From contig NZ_CP011545.1 in the NCBI RefSeq assembly GCF_001021045.1, positions 1,116,001 through 1,180,000 of the forward strand: a DNA stretch of 64,000 nucleotides, given 5' to 3'. Every line of letters begins with the position of its first letter. The first letter of the stretch is position 1. The position numbers and the translations under genes were made by a program. Under the pieces are notes generated by a model. That model ran no database searches and had not been told where the DNA came from. It saw only the letters and a list, made by a program, of their open reading frames with translations. This document shows positions 47,226 to 55,377 of this stretch, one piece after another. This DNA comes from Corynebacterium testudinoris. Lineage in GTDB: Bacteria; Actinomycetota; Actinomycetes; Mycobacteriales; Mycobacteriaceae.

Positions 47226-48000
47226 CGCTTTGAGCTAGCCGAAGTATTGCGCATGCACACCTGTGGACGTGCACTTCTGCTCAGTTGCAGTCAACCGATT
47301 TCACCGGACGCGCGGAACATAGATTGAGGGCGAGGCCAGCGGCGGGGCGGCCTGCCGTGGCGTCGTAAAAGTGCCTACGTCCCTTCTCCGGCCTGATTCG
47401 GTGTGCCTCAGGCGGCACGGCGATGCGCAAGCAGGGATTGCAATACATCTGCCTGAACTATTAGCGCTCGATCTGCTCCCAGTCCATCAATGCGAAAGAT
47501 GTGTCGGCCCTAGTAGGGAAGCGGCTCCAAAGGTGCCAGCTCCTTGCTGGTAGATGGAATTGGACGCTTCTGCATTCTGGTCGAGTTGTGTTGCTGCAAG
47601 CTACCGGATGATCCTCGCTCGCGTGCAGCGTTCGACGCCGATTGGCACTTCATCAACGGAGGGCGCTGAACCAACGGCTTGCGATCCGCCTCGTTCGAGG
47701 CTCATCGTGCCGTGAACGTTGCGCGGATAACGGAGATCGAAGCAGTCGACAATCCTGACAACGTGAGCATTACTCTGGAGCGGCTATGTCAGCGGGCCAT
47801 ACTGGTGTTGATCGATGCACTCCACAGGTTTCCTCCCGCGCCGAGGGGCAAAAGCCGAGCATCGAGCCTGGCATCAGCGCAGGATACTGCGTTACGTACA
47901 TAGACTGGGGCTGGATTTCAAGCGGTTTAGACGCAACCGTTTCTATATCCCCACAGCGTTGTGCACTCGGCGTGGTTCAGTCATCGATGGTCCCGACCCG
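47226..48000. other. Gene-less stretch of the islet
   Basis: No open frame here has a ribosome site or a recognisable family; frames are short and overlap on both strands. A plus-strand frame at 47815-48039 contains HQRRILRYVHRLGLDFKRF, which looks protein-like but ends in unrelated residues. This could be the N-terminal remnant of a lost gene. Otherwise I see nothing in this stretch beyond the left repeat and, at its end, the TetR promoter. Confidence 0.5.
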
Positions 48001-48014
48001 TTTACATACTTTTA

Positions 48015-48038
48015 CATACGTGTTAGCATGTTTGTATG
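48015..48038. promoter_or_regulatory. Operator-promoter overlap of the islet TetR gene
   Basis: CATAC-N14-GTATG spans the -10 hexamer TAGCAT (48024-48029) and includes the ATG itself. A second CATAC lies at 48005-48009. TAGCAT is six bases before the ATG, so the message is leaderless and a TetR dimer bound here would block its own promoter and that of the following exporter. Confidence 0.4.
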
Positions 48039-48617
48039 AGACGCACGGCTGAGGAAGCCGCACGGACGCGGGAAGCGCTGTTACGTGCGGCATTAATGGC
48101 CTTCGAAGAGAAGGGGTGGCGGGGGGCAACGTTTGAGCAAGTCGCCGAACGGGCTGGAGTTACTCGCGGCGCCCTTAATCACCACTTCCGGTCCAAGGAG
48201 GCCTTGCTGTCGGATGCACTGGAGTGGGGCTGGGGAGAGTACGGCGACCGCCTGTTCACGCAGGAAGTGCCCGTGGCGGATGCCGCGACGTGGCTCCACA
48301 CCCTGCTGGCGGACTTCGTCAGTGCACTGCGTTCGGATGAGTTGTTCCGGGCGCTGGCTTCAACGACGGTGCTAGTCGCGCCTCAGTCCGACGGCAACAC
48401 TACGAGCAAGCACACGGCACTGGATAGCTGGCGCGAACAGATCGCCACCACCCTGGCCCACGAGAAGACCTCAATCCCGCCGCGAGTGGTCGCGGGCCTG
48501 GTGCTGGTGCTGCTGCAAGGACTCACCGTGACCGCGGTGACTCGACCCCATGATCTTCCGCAACCCGAAAACCAGGACGCCGCAGTTGCGGCGTTGGTGA
48601 GGGGGTTGCTCTCTTAG
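48036..48617 (+). CDS. TetR-family regulator of the islet exporter
   Basis: A 193-residue AcrR-like repressor. Its DNA-binding helices lie at residues about 10-55 (ARTREALLRAALMAFEEKGWRGATFEQVAERAGVTRGALNHHFRSKE by parts: TFEQVAERAGVTRGALNHHF). The C-terminal half resembles the MDR-type ligand domain. It is 17 bp upstream of an MFS exporter and presumably represses it. Leaderless start. Confidence 0.88.
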   Translation: MRRTAEEAARTREALLRAALMAFEEKGWRGATFEQVAERAGVTRGALNHHFRSKEALLSDALEWGWGEYGDRLFTQEVPVADAATWLHTLLADFVSALRSDELFRALASTTVLVAPQSDGNTTSKHTALDSWREQIATTLAHEKTSIPPRVVAGLVLVLLQGLTVTAVTRPHDLPQPENQDAAVAALVRGLLS

Positions 48618-48634
48618 AAAGGACTCGTCACCTC

Positions 48635-49831
48635 ATGACGACACACGATCCCGCCTCGCCTGGTCGAGGCACCACCCCGACCCGCGCCCTCATCGTCGGC
48701 GCGGCCGCGATGTTCACCGACATGCTCGTGCACGGCCTTGCCGTTCCCGTGCTCCCGCTGCTTCCCGCCGTGGTCGAGCAAGGGCCAGCGGCCACCGGCA
48801 TCCTATTCGCCTCTTACGCGGTCGCGATGATCGTCGCGACGTTGTTCGCGGGGCGTCTCGTCGATCGACATGGACCGAAGACCCCGCTGCTGATCGGACT
48901 CGTCGGTCTTGCTGCCGCGACGCTGCTGTTCGCCACCGGCGGCCCCTACTGGCTTCTGTTGATCGCCCGCCTTGCCCAGGGCATTGCTGGGGGTATGTCC
49001 TGGGTTGCTGCGCTTTCCCTGATCGCGGCGACCACGAGCTTCGACAAGCGCGGACAAGCGATGGGCATCGCGATCTCTAGCCTCACCCTCGGTGTGCTCC
49101 TCGGCCCGCCTGTTGCCGGATTCATGGTCGAGCACCTAGGCACAGCCTCCCCGTTCCTCCTCGCAGCCGGTATCGCCCTAGCTGACGGGGTACTGCGCAT
49201 CGTCCTTGTCAAAGGCACACCACGGGTTATCGACGACACTGCGGGTCCGCTTGCAGTGCTGCGGGTGCCTGGCTCGGTCTCGATCGTGCTTGCCATTGCT
49301 ATTGGCGCGGGTGTCCTTTCGGCGATCGAGCCGGTGCTTCCCGTGCACTTGGGGGTAGGTTCGCTCGTTATCGGGCTGCTTTTCGGACTGGCCTCGCTGG
49401 CAGCGATCATCGCGAACCCCGTCGTCGGAAAGTACGTGGCTACGGCGTCGTCAAAGGTGCTCATCGGTGCAGGCGTGGTCGCTGCTGCCAGTTCACTCTT
49501 GGTCATTGGCTGGGCGGGTGAGCTGTGGCAGACCTGCGTGGGGATGGCACTCCTTGGCATTTCTTCCGCACTGCTCCTGGCCCCTGCGACCACCCTTATT
49601 AGTGAGCAAGGCTTCCGTTCGAAGCCACCAACCCTTGGTGGTTCGTTCGCGCTCTACAACTTCGCCTACGCAGTAGGGCTCGCGATCGGGCCGCTTCTGG
49701 CCGGCTTCGGGGTGCAGCAGATCGGATTCTCCGCGGCGATGACGATAGGTTCTGCGGTCTTGGTCGCGATCGGTGCTATTGCCCTGACACGGCTTCCCGG
49801 ACGGCAGCACGAGAATGCGCCAGGAAAGTGA
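48635..49831 (+). CDS. MFS drug-type exporter (islet)
   Basis: A 398-residue twelve-span DHA1-type transporter. The loop after span 2 reads AGRLVDRHGPKTPLLIG (motif A), span 4 has RLAQGIAGGMSWVAALSLI and span 5 LGVLLGPPVAGFMVEHLG (antiporter motif C). It is probably an efflux pump controlled by the preceding TetR protein; AGAAAGGA about 10 bases upstream of the ATG is its ribosome site. Substrate unknown. The next 185 bp (49832-50016) hold no gene I can identify. Confidence 0.87.
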   Translation: MTTHDPASPGRGTTPTRALIVGAAAMFTDMLVHGLAVPVLPLLPAVVEQGPAATGILFASYAVAMIVATLFAGRLVDRHGPKTPLLIGLVGLAAATLLFATGGPYWLLLIARLAQGIAGGMSWVAALSLIAATTSFDKRGQAMGIAISSLTLGVLLGPPVAGFMVEHLGTASPFLLAAGIALADGVLRIVLVKGTPRVIDDTAGPLAVLRVPGSVSIVLAIAIGAGVLSAIEPVLPVHLGVGSLVIGLLFGLASLAAIIANPVVGKYVATASSKVLIGAGVVAAASSLLVIGWAGELWQTCVGMALLGISSALLLAPATTLISEQGFRSKPPTLGGSFALYNFAYAVGLAIGPLLAGFGVQQIGFSAAMTIGSAVLVAIGAIALTRLPGRQHENAPGK

Positions 49832-50016
49832 CTTTCCTGCTCGGTAGTGGGCGTGTTCGGTCCAACGACACTGGGTAGGACGCGCCTGGCTGCAGTAACC
49901 AAACTGGGAACTACGCGAACCCCAGAGCAACGCCGCACCTCTTGTGCTTGTCTGTGGGGTCCATGTTCGAGGTAGTACTGCACACATGGGCCTTGAACGA
50001 CGTTGGTTCACCCAAC

Positions 50017-50469
50017 CTAGTCGGTGATCGGAGCGGCGAGGGCTTCGGTCGTGCCTGCTTCCGCAACAACAGCAAGCGCACATCCAAGTTTCTGAAGGTC
50101 TTCACACGTCTCGACGGAAACGACTTTGCCCCATACCAAAGTCATGAACTGGAACACCGTGTTCTCGTACCTCGTGCCATCGGGCAGTTCGCCACTGATC
50201 GAGGCACGCACAGCGATTCGAGTGCGCCACGGGCCGCCGTCGACGAGCACATCACGGATGTTGAATTGCGCACCCGGCAACAGGTCCATAACGCGCTCCC
50301 ACCAGCGGATCATCGACTCACGTGTGGTGCGGCGTCCTCCCAGCGCGTGGTCACCGTGGAAACGGTACTCGAAAGAGGGGGCAAGGCCGTCGACCATCGC
50401 CATGTAGTCGCCTGCGTTGATCCGTTCAAATACGCCTCTCACTTTGGCTCTGACGATCCGCTTATACAT
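50017..50469 (-). CDS. SnoaL-like / NTF2-fold protein (islet)
   Basis: A 150-residue NTF2-like protein: RAKVRGVFERINAGDYMAMVDGLAPSFEYRFHGDHALGGRRTTRESM is the typical first half, followed by beta strands FNIRDVLVDGGPWRTRIAVR. The fold includes polyketide cyclases, isomerases and many proteins of unknown role. The start ATG at 50469 has AAAGG six bases upstream; a TTG two codons earlier is too close to the site. It is divergent from a TetR gene with a palindrome between them, so it is the likely target. Confidence 0.8.
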   Translation of the reverse strand: MYKRIVRAKVRGVFERINAGDYMAMVDGLAPSFEYRFHGDHALGGRRTTRESMIRWWERVMDLLPGAQFNIRDVLVDGGPWRTRIAVRASISGELPDGTRYENTVFQFMTLVWGKVVSVETCEDLQKLGCALAVVAEAGTTEALAAPITD

Positions 50470-50500
50470 TGTCAACCTTTCCCAAGTCCGTCACGATTTA

Positions 50501-50517
50501 TGTTACCGTGAGTAACA
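50501..50517. promoter_or_regulatory. TetR operator palindrome in the SnoaL-TetR spacer
   Basis: TGTTAC-CGTGA-GTAACA is a perfect 6-5-6 inverted repeat three bases before the TetR start codon and 32 bp from the SnoaL-like start. Its position between divergent genes fits autoregulation plus control of the SnoaL-like gene. Confidence 0.6.
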
Positions 50518-50519
50518 CT

Positions 50520-51134
50520 ATGGTTCGTTCAGGGCGTCCGCGCAAGAGTCAGATCAAGGACAATATCGTCGAAGCGATGGCTGAGTTAGTCGCGGAACAC
50601 GGATACGCCTCCGTCACACTCGATCAAGTGGTCACCAGAGCAGGCAGCAACAAGCCCGCGTTTTATCGCCGGTTCCGGCACCTCGCCGACGTGGTGCCTC
50701 ACATCCTCGCCTCACGGCACGGAACCGACGAGGACATTGACACTGGCAGCCTCGTTGGCGATTTAATCGAGGTGCAGCGCCGCCAGTACAGACTCTTCAC
50801 CGATCCGGTGATCACCAGGGGGCTGACGGGATGGCTCGCGCATGTCGATAGCGATCCAGAGGTCGGCGCCCCGTTTTTCCGCGACTATCTCATACCCCGT
50901 CGCGCCTATACGCGAGTCATCCTCGACCGTGCCCGGAATCGCGGTGAGGTCACTGCCGATGTGGACGCCAATTGGATTGCTGACCTGCTGACTGGCCCTT
51001 TGTTCATGCGAGCCGTGATGCCTGGATTGCCACCGATCGACAGTGCGCTTATTGCTCAGAGCATCCACGCGGCACTCGACTCGGTCGGGTTTCACGGAAA
51101 TCGACCGAACATTGAGAGGCTCATCGCAGGCTAA
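50520..51134 (+). CDS. TetR-family regulator (islet)
   Basis: A 204-residue regulator beginning MVRSGRPRKSQIKDNIVEAM. The helix-turn-helix spans about residues 28-55 (ASVTLDQVVTRAGSNKPAFYRRF). The C-terminal domain (TRGLTGWLAHVDSDPEVGAPFFRDYLIPRR) is of the TetR_C_11-like type. The start at 50520 was chosen because the operator palindrome lies just before it; an upstream ATG at 50469 would place the operator inside the gene. Probably regulates itself and the divergent SnoaL-like gene. Confidence 0.85.
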   Translation: MVRSGRPRKSQIKDNIVEAMAELVAEHGYASVTLDQVVTRAGSNKPAFYRRFRHLADVVPHILASRHGTDEDIDTGSLVGDLIEVQRRQYRLFTDPVITRGLTGWLAHVDSDPEVGAPFFRDYLIPRRAYTRVILDRARNRGEVTADVDANWIADLLTGPLFMRAVMPGLPPIDSALIAQSIHAALDSVGFHGNRPNIERLIAG

Positions 51135-51203
51135 GGGCCGCAGAAGAAGGACGATCAAGATCGGGCATTTTTGCTCCGCCACAGCATTCCACACTCGACG
51201 TAG

Positions 51204-51476
51204 TCATCCGTTGACGGTTCGTCCGGCGTCGATGACGCTGCTGATTGCGTCTCGCGAGGCGACGAGTGCTTCGATAGATGCTTCGAAGCGGGCTTGTTCG
51301 CGGTGAAGATCTTCGATCGTGTCTGAGCAGATCGGTGTGAGTTGTCCCGCGCGATCGGTCAGGCACGGCAGCACCGTGTGGATCGTGGCAGTGCTCAGCC
51401 CGGCGTCGAGCAACTGACGGATGCGCTGGCCGTGGCGCGGTGGACCCATCGACACGACAGTGACGTGCACCGTCAC
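51204..51476 (-). pseudogene. MerR-family regulator lacking its DNA-binding domain
   Basis: The frame contains GQRIRQLLDAGLSTATIHTVLPCLTD and ends with a helix (EASIEALVASRDAISSVIDAG). This is the part of a MerR protein that follows the winged helix, plus its coiled dimerisation helix. The N-terminal 35-40 residues with the DNA-binding motif are missing and replaced by unrelated sequence (MTVHVTVVSMGPPRH). It is therefore a truncated remnant. The adjoining 51477-51716 contains a protein-like plus-strand frame (FGPRSCRYEFLQEGFRGPKAM) that I cannot assign. Confidence 0.7.
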
Positions 51477-51716
51477 CGAATTCGGTCCAAGGTCGTGCCG
51501 CTACGAGTTCTTGCAAGAGGGATTCCGTGGGCCCAAGGCTATGTTCGCGCGGTTCTTCCTGAGTGAGGTCACCAGGAAGATTCCTCACTGCGCGGGGTGT
51601 CGTCAGCCAGCTCTGACGGTTCAGTCGGTAGGAAGTGCTTACTGCCCCTTCGCCGAGCCACGTTGTGCCCCTCAAGCATATGCAGGTCGGCATCGGCCCG
51701 GATTACGGCAGCCCAC

Positions 51717-51779
51717 GCAGATCCACCTGTTCCCGGAGTATCAGATCTAGGCGAACAGACCCTCGCCGACGAAATTCGC
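51717..51779. repeat. 63-bp direct repeat, right copy (islet boundary)
   Basis: Second copy of 47163-47225 with one mismatch. Here the efeB side is continuous with the intact efeB gene, whereas upstream of the repeat the flavin reductase sequence is absent. This shows that the left copy carries the native reductase end and the right copy the native efeB end. Confidence 0.85.
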
Positions 51780-53003
51780 AGAGTCGGCGAGCCCGGGCGG
51801 CACGATGTACACGCCCGAGTTCGTCGTCTTGAGGTACTCGATGAACATGTCGTCGCGGGCCATGTTGCGGTGTACCCGGGCAAAGCGCGCGGGGTCTTTC
51901 ACGTAGGCGATGAAGAACAGTCCGGCGTTGAGGCGCCCCTGATCATCGTTGCCGTCGATGAAGTTGTAGCCGCGGCGCAGCATCTGGATGCCGTCGTTGT
52001 TGTCGGGGTGGGTGCGGAACACGTGGGAGCGTTCGTCGATGACCGGTAGCCCGCGGGCATTGCGGGCGTGGAAATCGGGAGCATCGAACTCGTTTGTTCC
52101 GGTCGGCGGCGCGCCCTCAAATTTGTCGCGGCCGGTGACGCGCTCCTGCTCCTCCAGTTGGAGGGAATCCCACACCTCGATGGTCATGATGATCCTGCGG
52201 GCGATGAGGTAGGACCCACCGACGGCCCATTGCTGGCCCTGGTCGGGGCCGATCCACACGTGTTCTTCCAGCAACTCCGGCTCCTCGGCCTTGAGGTTGT
52301 TGGTGCCGTCTTTTTGGCCGAAGAGGTTGCGTGGGGTTTTCTGGCTTTCGGAGGTCGAGGAGGTGCGGCCGAAGCCCACCTGGGACCAGCGCAGCGCGGC
52401 CGTGCCCATGGCCTGGCGCGTGAGATTGCGGATGGCGTGTGAGGCCACCTGCGGATCGTTGGCGCAGGCCTGGATGCACAGGTCTCCGTCGCTGTGAACG
52501 GGGTCAATGAAGTCATTGACCATGACGGGGAGGTCCGCGAAGTCGGCGGGGAGGCGCTCGGTGAGGCCGAAGCGGTCGTCGAAAAGCGAACGGCCGAACC
52601 CGAAGGTGAGGGTGAGGCCGGATGGGCCGAGGTCGAAGGCTTCGCCGGTGTCGTCGGGTGGGAAGTTGGGTCCACCACCGAAGGCGCCGCGCGCGCTCAT
52701 TTCTCCGCCGATGACGAGGCGACGAGCGGCGGCGGTCCACCGTTCGAGCAGGTCGATGAGGTCCTCCCGGCTCGTGCCTTCCGCCAGGTCGAAGGCGGCG
52801 AAGTGGAGGCGATCCTGCGCCGGGGTGATGATCCCGGCTTGGTGCTCGCCCTCGAAGGGGTAGACCAGCTCGTCGGTTTCGGGCGGGGGATCGGGCTGGG
52901 CGATGGCGTAGCCGACTCCCGCTCCGGCCCCGGCGCCCGCGGCCGCGCCGAGCCCTCCGGCGCCGAGCAGTCCGAGCAGTTGGCGGCGATTCATGGTGGA
53001 CAT
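51747..53003 (-). CDS. efeB: Dyp-type heme peroxidase EfeB (Tat-exported)
   Basis: A 418-residue Dyp peroxidase that oxidises ferrous iron or extracts iron from heme outside the cell, in the EfeUOB uptake system. It has a twin-arginine signal (NRRQLLGLLGAGG), the GQKDGTNN motif (GXXDG) near residue 230, and the proximal heme His in RSHVFRTHPDN near 330. The start at 53003 lies five bases after the efeO stop, with GGAGT upstream. The 3' end lies in the islet's right repeat. Confidence 0.93.
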   Translation of the reverse strand: MSTMNRRQLLGLLGAGGLGAAAGAGAGAGVGYAIAQPDPPPETDELVYPFEGEHQAGIITPAQDRLHFAAFDLAEGTSREDLIDLLERWTAAARRLVIGGEMSARGAFGGGPNFPPDDTGEAFDLGPSGLTLTFGFGRSLFDDRFGLTERLPADFADLPVMVNDFIDPVHSDGDLCIQACANDPQVASHAIRNLTRQAMGTAALRWSQVGFGRTSSTSESQKTPRNLFGQKDGTNNLKAEEPELLEEHVWIGPDQGQQWAVGGSYLIARRIIMTIEVWDSLQLEEQERVTGRDKFEGAPPTGTNEFDAPDFHARNARGLPVIDERSHVFRTHPDNNDGIQMLRRGYNFIDGNDDQGRLNAGLFFIAYVKDPARFARVHRNMARDDMFIEYLKTTNSGVYIVPPGLADSANFVGEGLFA

Positions 53004-53008
53004 GTGGG

Positions 53009-54262
53009 TTACTCCGAGATGCTGAGCACGGTGCCCGTCAACCGCGAGAGCGGCTCGCGCAGGGCATCGATCTTGCGGGTGAGTTCGGCCTGTTGGGCGG
53101 CGGTGACTTCGTCGTACATGGTGAAGCCGGCGTCGAGGGAGCCGTATTCGTTGAGGAGGGCTTGCAGGTCGTCGAAACGCTTGTTGATCTCGGTGACTAG
53201 CTCGGTGCCTTCCTCGCCCTTGGACTCGGCGATGGGGGCGACGAGGTCGAAGGCGATGCGCGATCCTTGCAGGTTGGCCTGGAAGTCCCACAGATCGTAG
53301 TGTGACCACCAGTTTTCCTCGCCGGTCACCTTGGTCACGGCGATTTCTTCGAGCAGGCCGCTGGCACCGTTGGAGACGGTGGAGATGGTGATTTCCTGCT
53401 CGGCGGCGAAGTCTGGGGCGTGGACGGTGTCATAGAGCTTATCGACGTCCGCGATGAGCGTCTCACCAATCCGCTTGCGGTCCTCAGGCGTCGAGGGCTC
53501 CCAGCCCTCACGGGCCGGGGAGCCATCGGCATTGCGATCGTCTTCCGCCGGTGGCCACAGATCCTTCTCGATGCGGTGGAACCCGATCCATTCGGTGAAG
53601 GTCGGATCATCGGCTTGGAGGTCCTCGGCTTCGGCCAAGTAGTCGACCTCGCGGTAATCGATGCGGGGATCGAGGGTGCCCAGGGCCTCGGCGAGGGGCT
53701 CGATGCGCTCATAGTTGACGCGGGTGGGGGCGTAGAGGGCGCGGGCCTTCTCATCGTCGCCGTTGATGTAGGCGGTGGCGAACTCGTCGACGTTGGGGAC
53801 CAGCTCGGCAACCTCGTTCTTGACGAAGTTGACGTAGGAGGTCACCGCCTCATCGAAACGTTGCTGATCGGAAGCGTCGACCTCGAGGGCGTCGCCGGTG
53901 ACCTGGAAGGCGGCCTGGCCGACATTCGCGCCGCGCAGACCCGGCTTGCAGGCGGTGAAGTAGTCGCCCGGCGGCAGGGTGACGGTCAGGTCCGCGCTGG
54001 AACCCGGCGCGATGTTTTCCTTCTCAGAGACAATGCGCAGGCCATCGCTGCCCAGGAGGTAGAACTCCGTGACCTTGTCGCCGTCGTTGGTGATGGTGAA
54101 GGTGTGGTTGCCGCTGGTGACTGAGGCGGTGGACACCGTGCACTTATCGGACGTGGATGAGACGGTGATGGCACCATCCGCCGCCGTGTCCGAGTTGTCC
54201 ACGCAGCTGACCAACAGCAGGGTGGAGGCGGCAGTGAGGGCGCCGAGGGCGTATTTGTTCAT
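53009..54262 (-). CDS. efeO: Iron-uptake lipoprotein EfeO
   Basis: A 417-residue lipoprotein (lipobox LLLVSC near residue 20). An N-terminal cupredoxin domain (residues about 30-125: GNHTFTITNDGDKVTEFYLL, GDYFTACKPGLRG) is followed by an M75-type helical domain with the HxxE metal motif in GFHRIEKDLWP near residue 220. It binds and presents iron to EfeU. The ATG at 54262 has GGAG eight bases upstream. Second gene of efeUOB. Confidence 0.93.
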   Translation of the reverse strand: MNKYALGALTAASTLLLVSCVDNSDTAADGAITVSSTSDKCTVSTASVTSGNHTFTITNDGDKVTEFYLLGSDGLRIVSEKENIAPGSSADLTVTLPPGDYFTACKPGLRGANVGQAAFQVTGDALEVDASDQQRFDEAVTSYVNFVKNEVAELVPNVDEFATAYINGDDEKARALYAPTRVNYERIEPLAEALGTLDPRIDYREVDYLAEAEDLQADDPTFTEWIGFHRIEKDLWPPAEDDRNADGSPAREGWEPSTPEDRKRIGETLIADVDKLYDTVHAPDFAAEQEITISTVSNGASGLLEEIAVTKVTGEENWWSHYDLWDFQANLQGSRIAFDLVAPIAESKGEEGTELVTEINKRFDDLQALLNEYGSLDAGFTMYDEVTAAQQAELTRKIDALREPLSRLTGTVLSISE

Positions 54263-54293
54263 GGTCAATGCTCCAAGTGGTCGGGGATGAGGG

Positions 54294-55196
54294 TCAGTGG
54301 GAGGTGCGGGTCCGGAAGTGGGCCCGACGCAGGAAAGCGGGGAAAACAGCCAGGAGGTAGGCAGCCCAGCAGGTGACTTCCAACCAGGTCATCTGCGGGA
54401 CGAAGCCGATCGTGCCCTTGAGGAAGGCGGCGAGGACGCCACTGGGCTCAATGAGGTGTTCGACGTTGAATGCCCACCCGAAGGGGTAGGCCGCGCCCCA
54501 GAAGGGGTAGGCGTCGAACCCGGTGAGGACTTCACCCGTGCGTGGGTGGGTGGGGGCGATGGGGGCGCCGGAGAAGGGGCCAGGCAAGACCGCCGCCTCC
54601 TGCAGATCATGGATGCCGTAGGCGAGGATTCCGGCGGCAATGATGATGAGGAACACGCCGGACCAGGAAAAGAAGGAACCCATGTTGATCCGGATGGCGC
54701 CGCGGTAGAGGCCGTAGCCCAAGCCGACCGCGACGAGGATGCCCGTGAGCGCCCCGAGCAGGGCGACGGGGTTGCCGGCCCAGCCCCACAGCATGAGGGT
54801 AGTTTCAATTCCTTCGCGGGCTACTGAGACGAAGGCGATCCAGAAAATCGCCCGCGCGCCGGAGCTCAGTGCCTCGGCGGCTTCCTCCTCTAACTCGGCT
54901 TTCATGCGTCGTCCGATGCGCATCATCCAGAAGACCATCCAGGTCACCATCGCCACTGCCACCAACGACATGGTGCCGCCGATGATCTCTTGTGCCTCGA
55001 AGCTCAGGCCGTAGCGGCCAAAGGTGAAGATCGCGCCGAGGATGAGGGAGCCCACGACGGCGAGGCCGACGCCCCACCAGATGGATACCCGGGCGTCATT
55101 GCGGTCTTGGCGTTTGACGTAGGCGAGCAGGATGCTGACGATGAGCGCTGCCTCCATGCCCTCGCGAAGACCAATGAGAAAGGAGGCGAGGAACAT
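54294..55196 (-). CDS. efeU: Iron permease EfeU (FTR1 family)
   Basis: A 300-residue high-affinity iron permease with seven spans and both REGxE motifs: LREGMEAAL near residue 10 and AREGIETTL near 128, which carry iron through the membrane. Start at 55196 with GAAAGG eight bases upstream; an ATG five codons earlier has no site. First gene of the efeUOB operon, behind a DtxR-type box. Confidence 0.94.
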   Translation of the reverse strand: MFLASFLIGLREGMEAALIVSILLAYVKRQDRNDARVSIWWGVGLAVVGSLILGAIFTFGRYGLSFEAQEIIGGTMSLVAVAMVTWMVFWMMRIGRRMKAELEEEAAEALSSGARAIFWIAFVSVAREGIETTLMLWGWAGNPVALLGALTGILVAVGLGYGLYRGAIRINMGSFFSWSGVFLIIIAAGILAYGIHDLQEAAVLPGPFSGAPIAPTHPRTGEVLTGFDAYPFWGAAYPFGWAFNVEHLIEPSGVLAAFLKGTIGFVPQMTWLEVTCWAAYLLAVFPAFLRRAHFRTRTSH

Positions 55197-55220
55197 GGTC
55201 GAACCTTTCAAGAAATGGAG

Positions 55221-55239
55221 GAGGTAAGGCTAACCTTAA
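55221..55239. promoter_or_regulatory. DtxR box controlling efeUOB
   Basis: On the minus strand the core TAAGGTTAGCCTTACCT matches 15 of 17 positions of the DtxR consensus core TTAGGTTAGCCTAACCT. It lies 25-43 bp before the efeU start. Iron-loaded DtxR would repress iron uptake from here. Confidence 0.75.
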
Positions 55240-55377
55240 GGCCACCTGCGAGTGGAGGACATAGTTTTGGGGGTGTGGGCTAGGTCATGTAACCCCGGAA
55301 TGGGGGAGGAGTGAGGGTCGATGGCGACCTGCTAAGCTGTCGAGGAAGTCCATTAGGTGAGAAGGGAATTCCATACA

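Larger units (their letters stand above)
47226..51716. mobile_element. 4.49-kb genomic islet between direct repeats
   Basis: This block separates two convergent genes that would otherwise share a stop-codon CTAG. It is flanked by the 63-bp repeats and looks less GC-rich than the host. It carries a TetR/MFS pair, a SnoaL/TetR divergent pair, a truncated MerR gene and about 1.2 kb of non-coding or decayed sequence. No integrase, transposase or resolvase was recognised, so it is either a remnant or was integrated with functions supplied elsewhere. Confidence 0.75.

Noticed and set aside
47815..48039. 75-residue frame in the islet as a methyltransferase or transposase gene
   Set aside because: Only a short central stretch looks protein-like, there is no ribosome site, and the end runs through the TetR promoter.
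48036..51134. The islet as a classical transposon or integron
   Set aside because: No transposase, integrase or terminal inverted repeats were seen; only direct repeats that include coding sequence.
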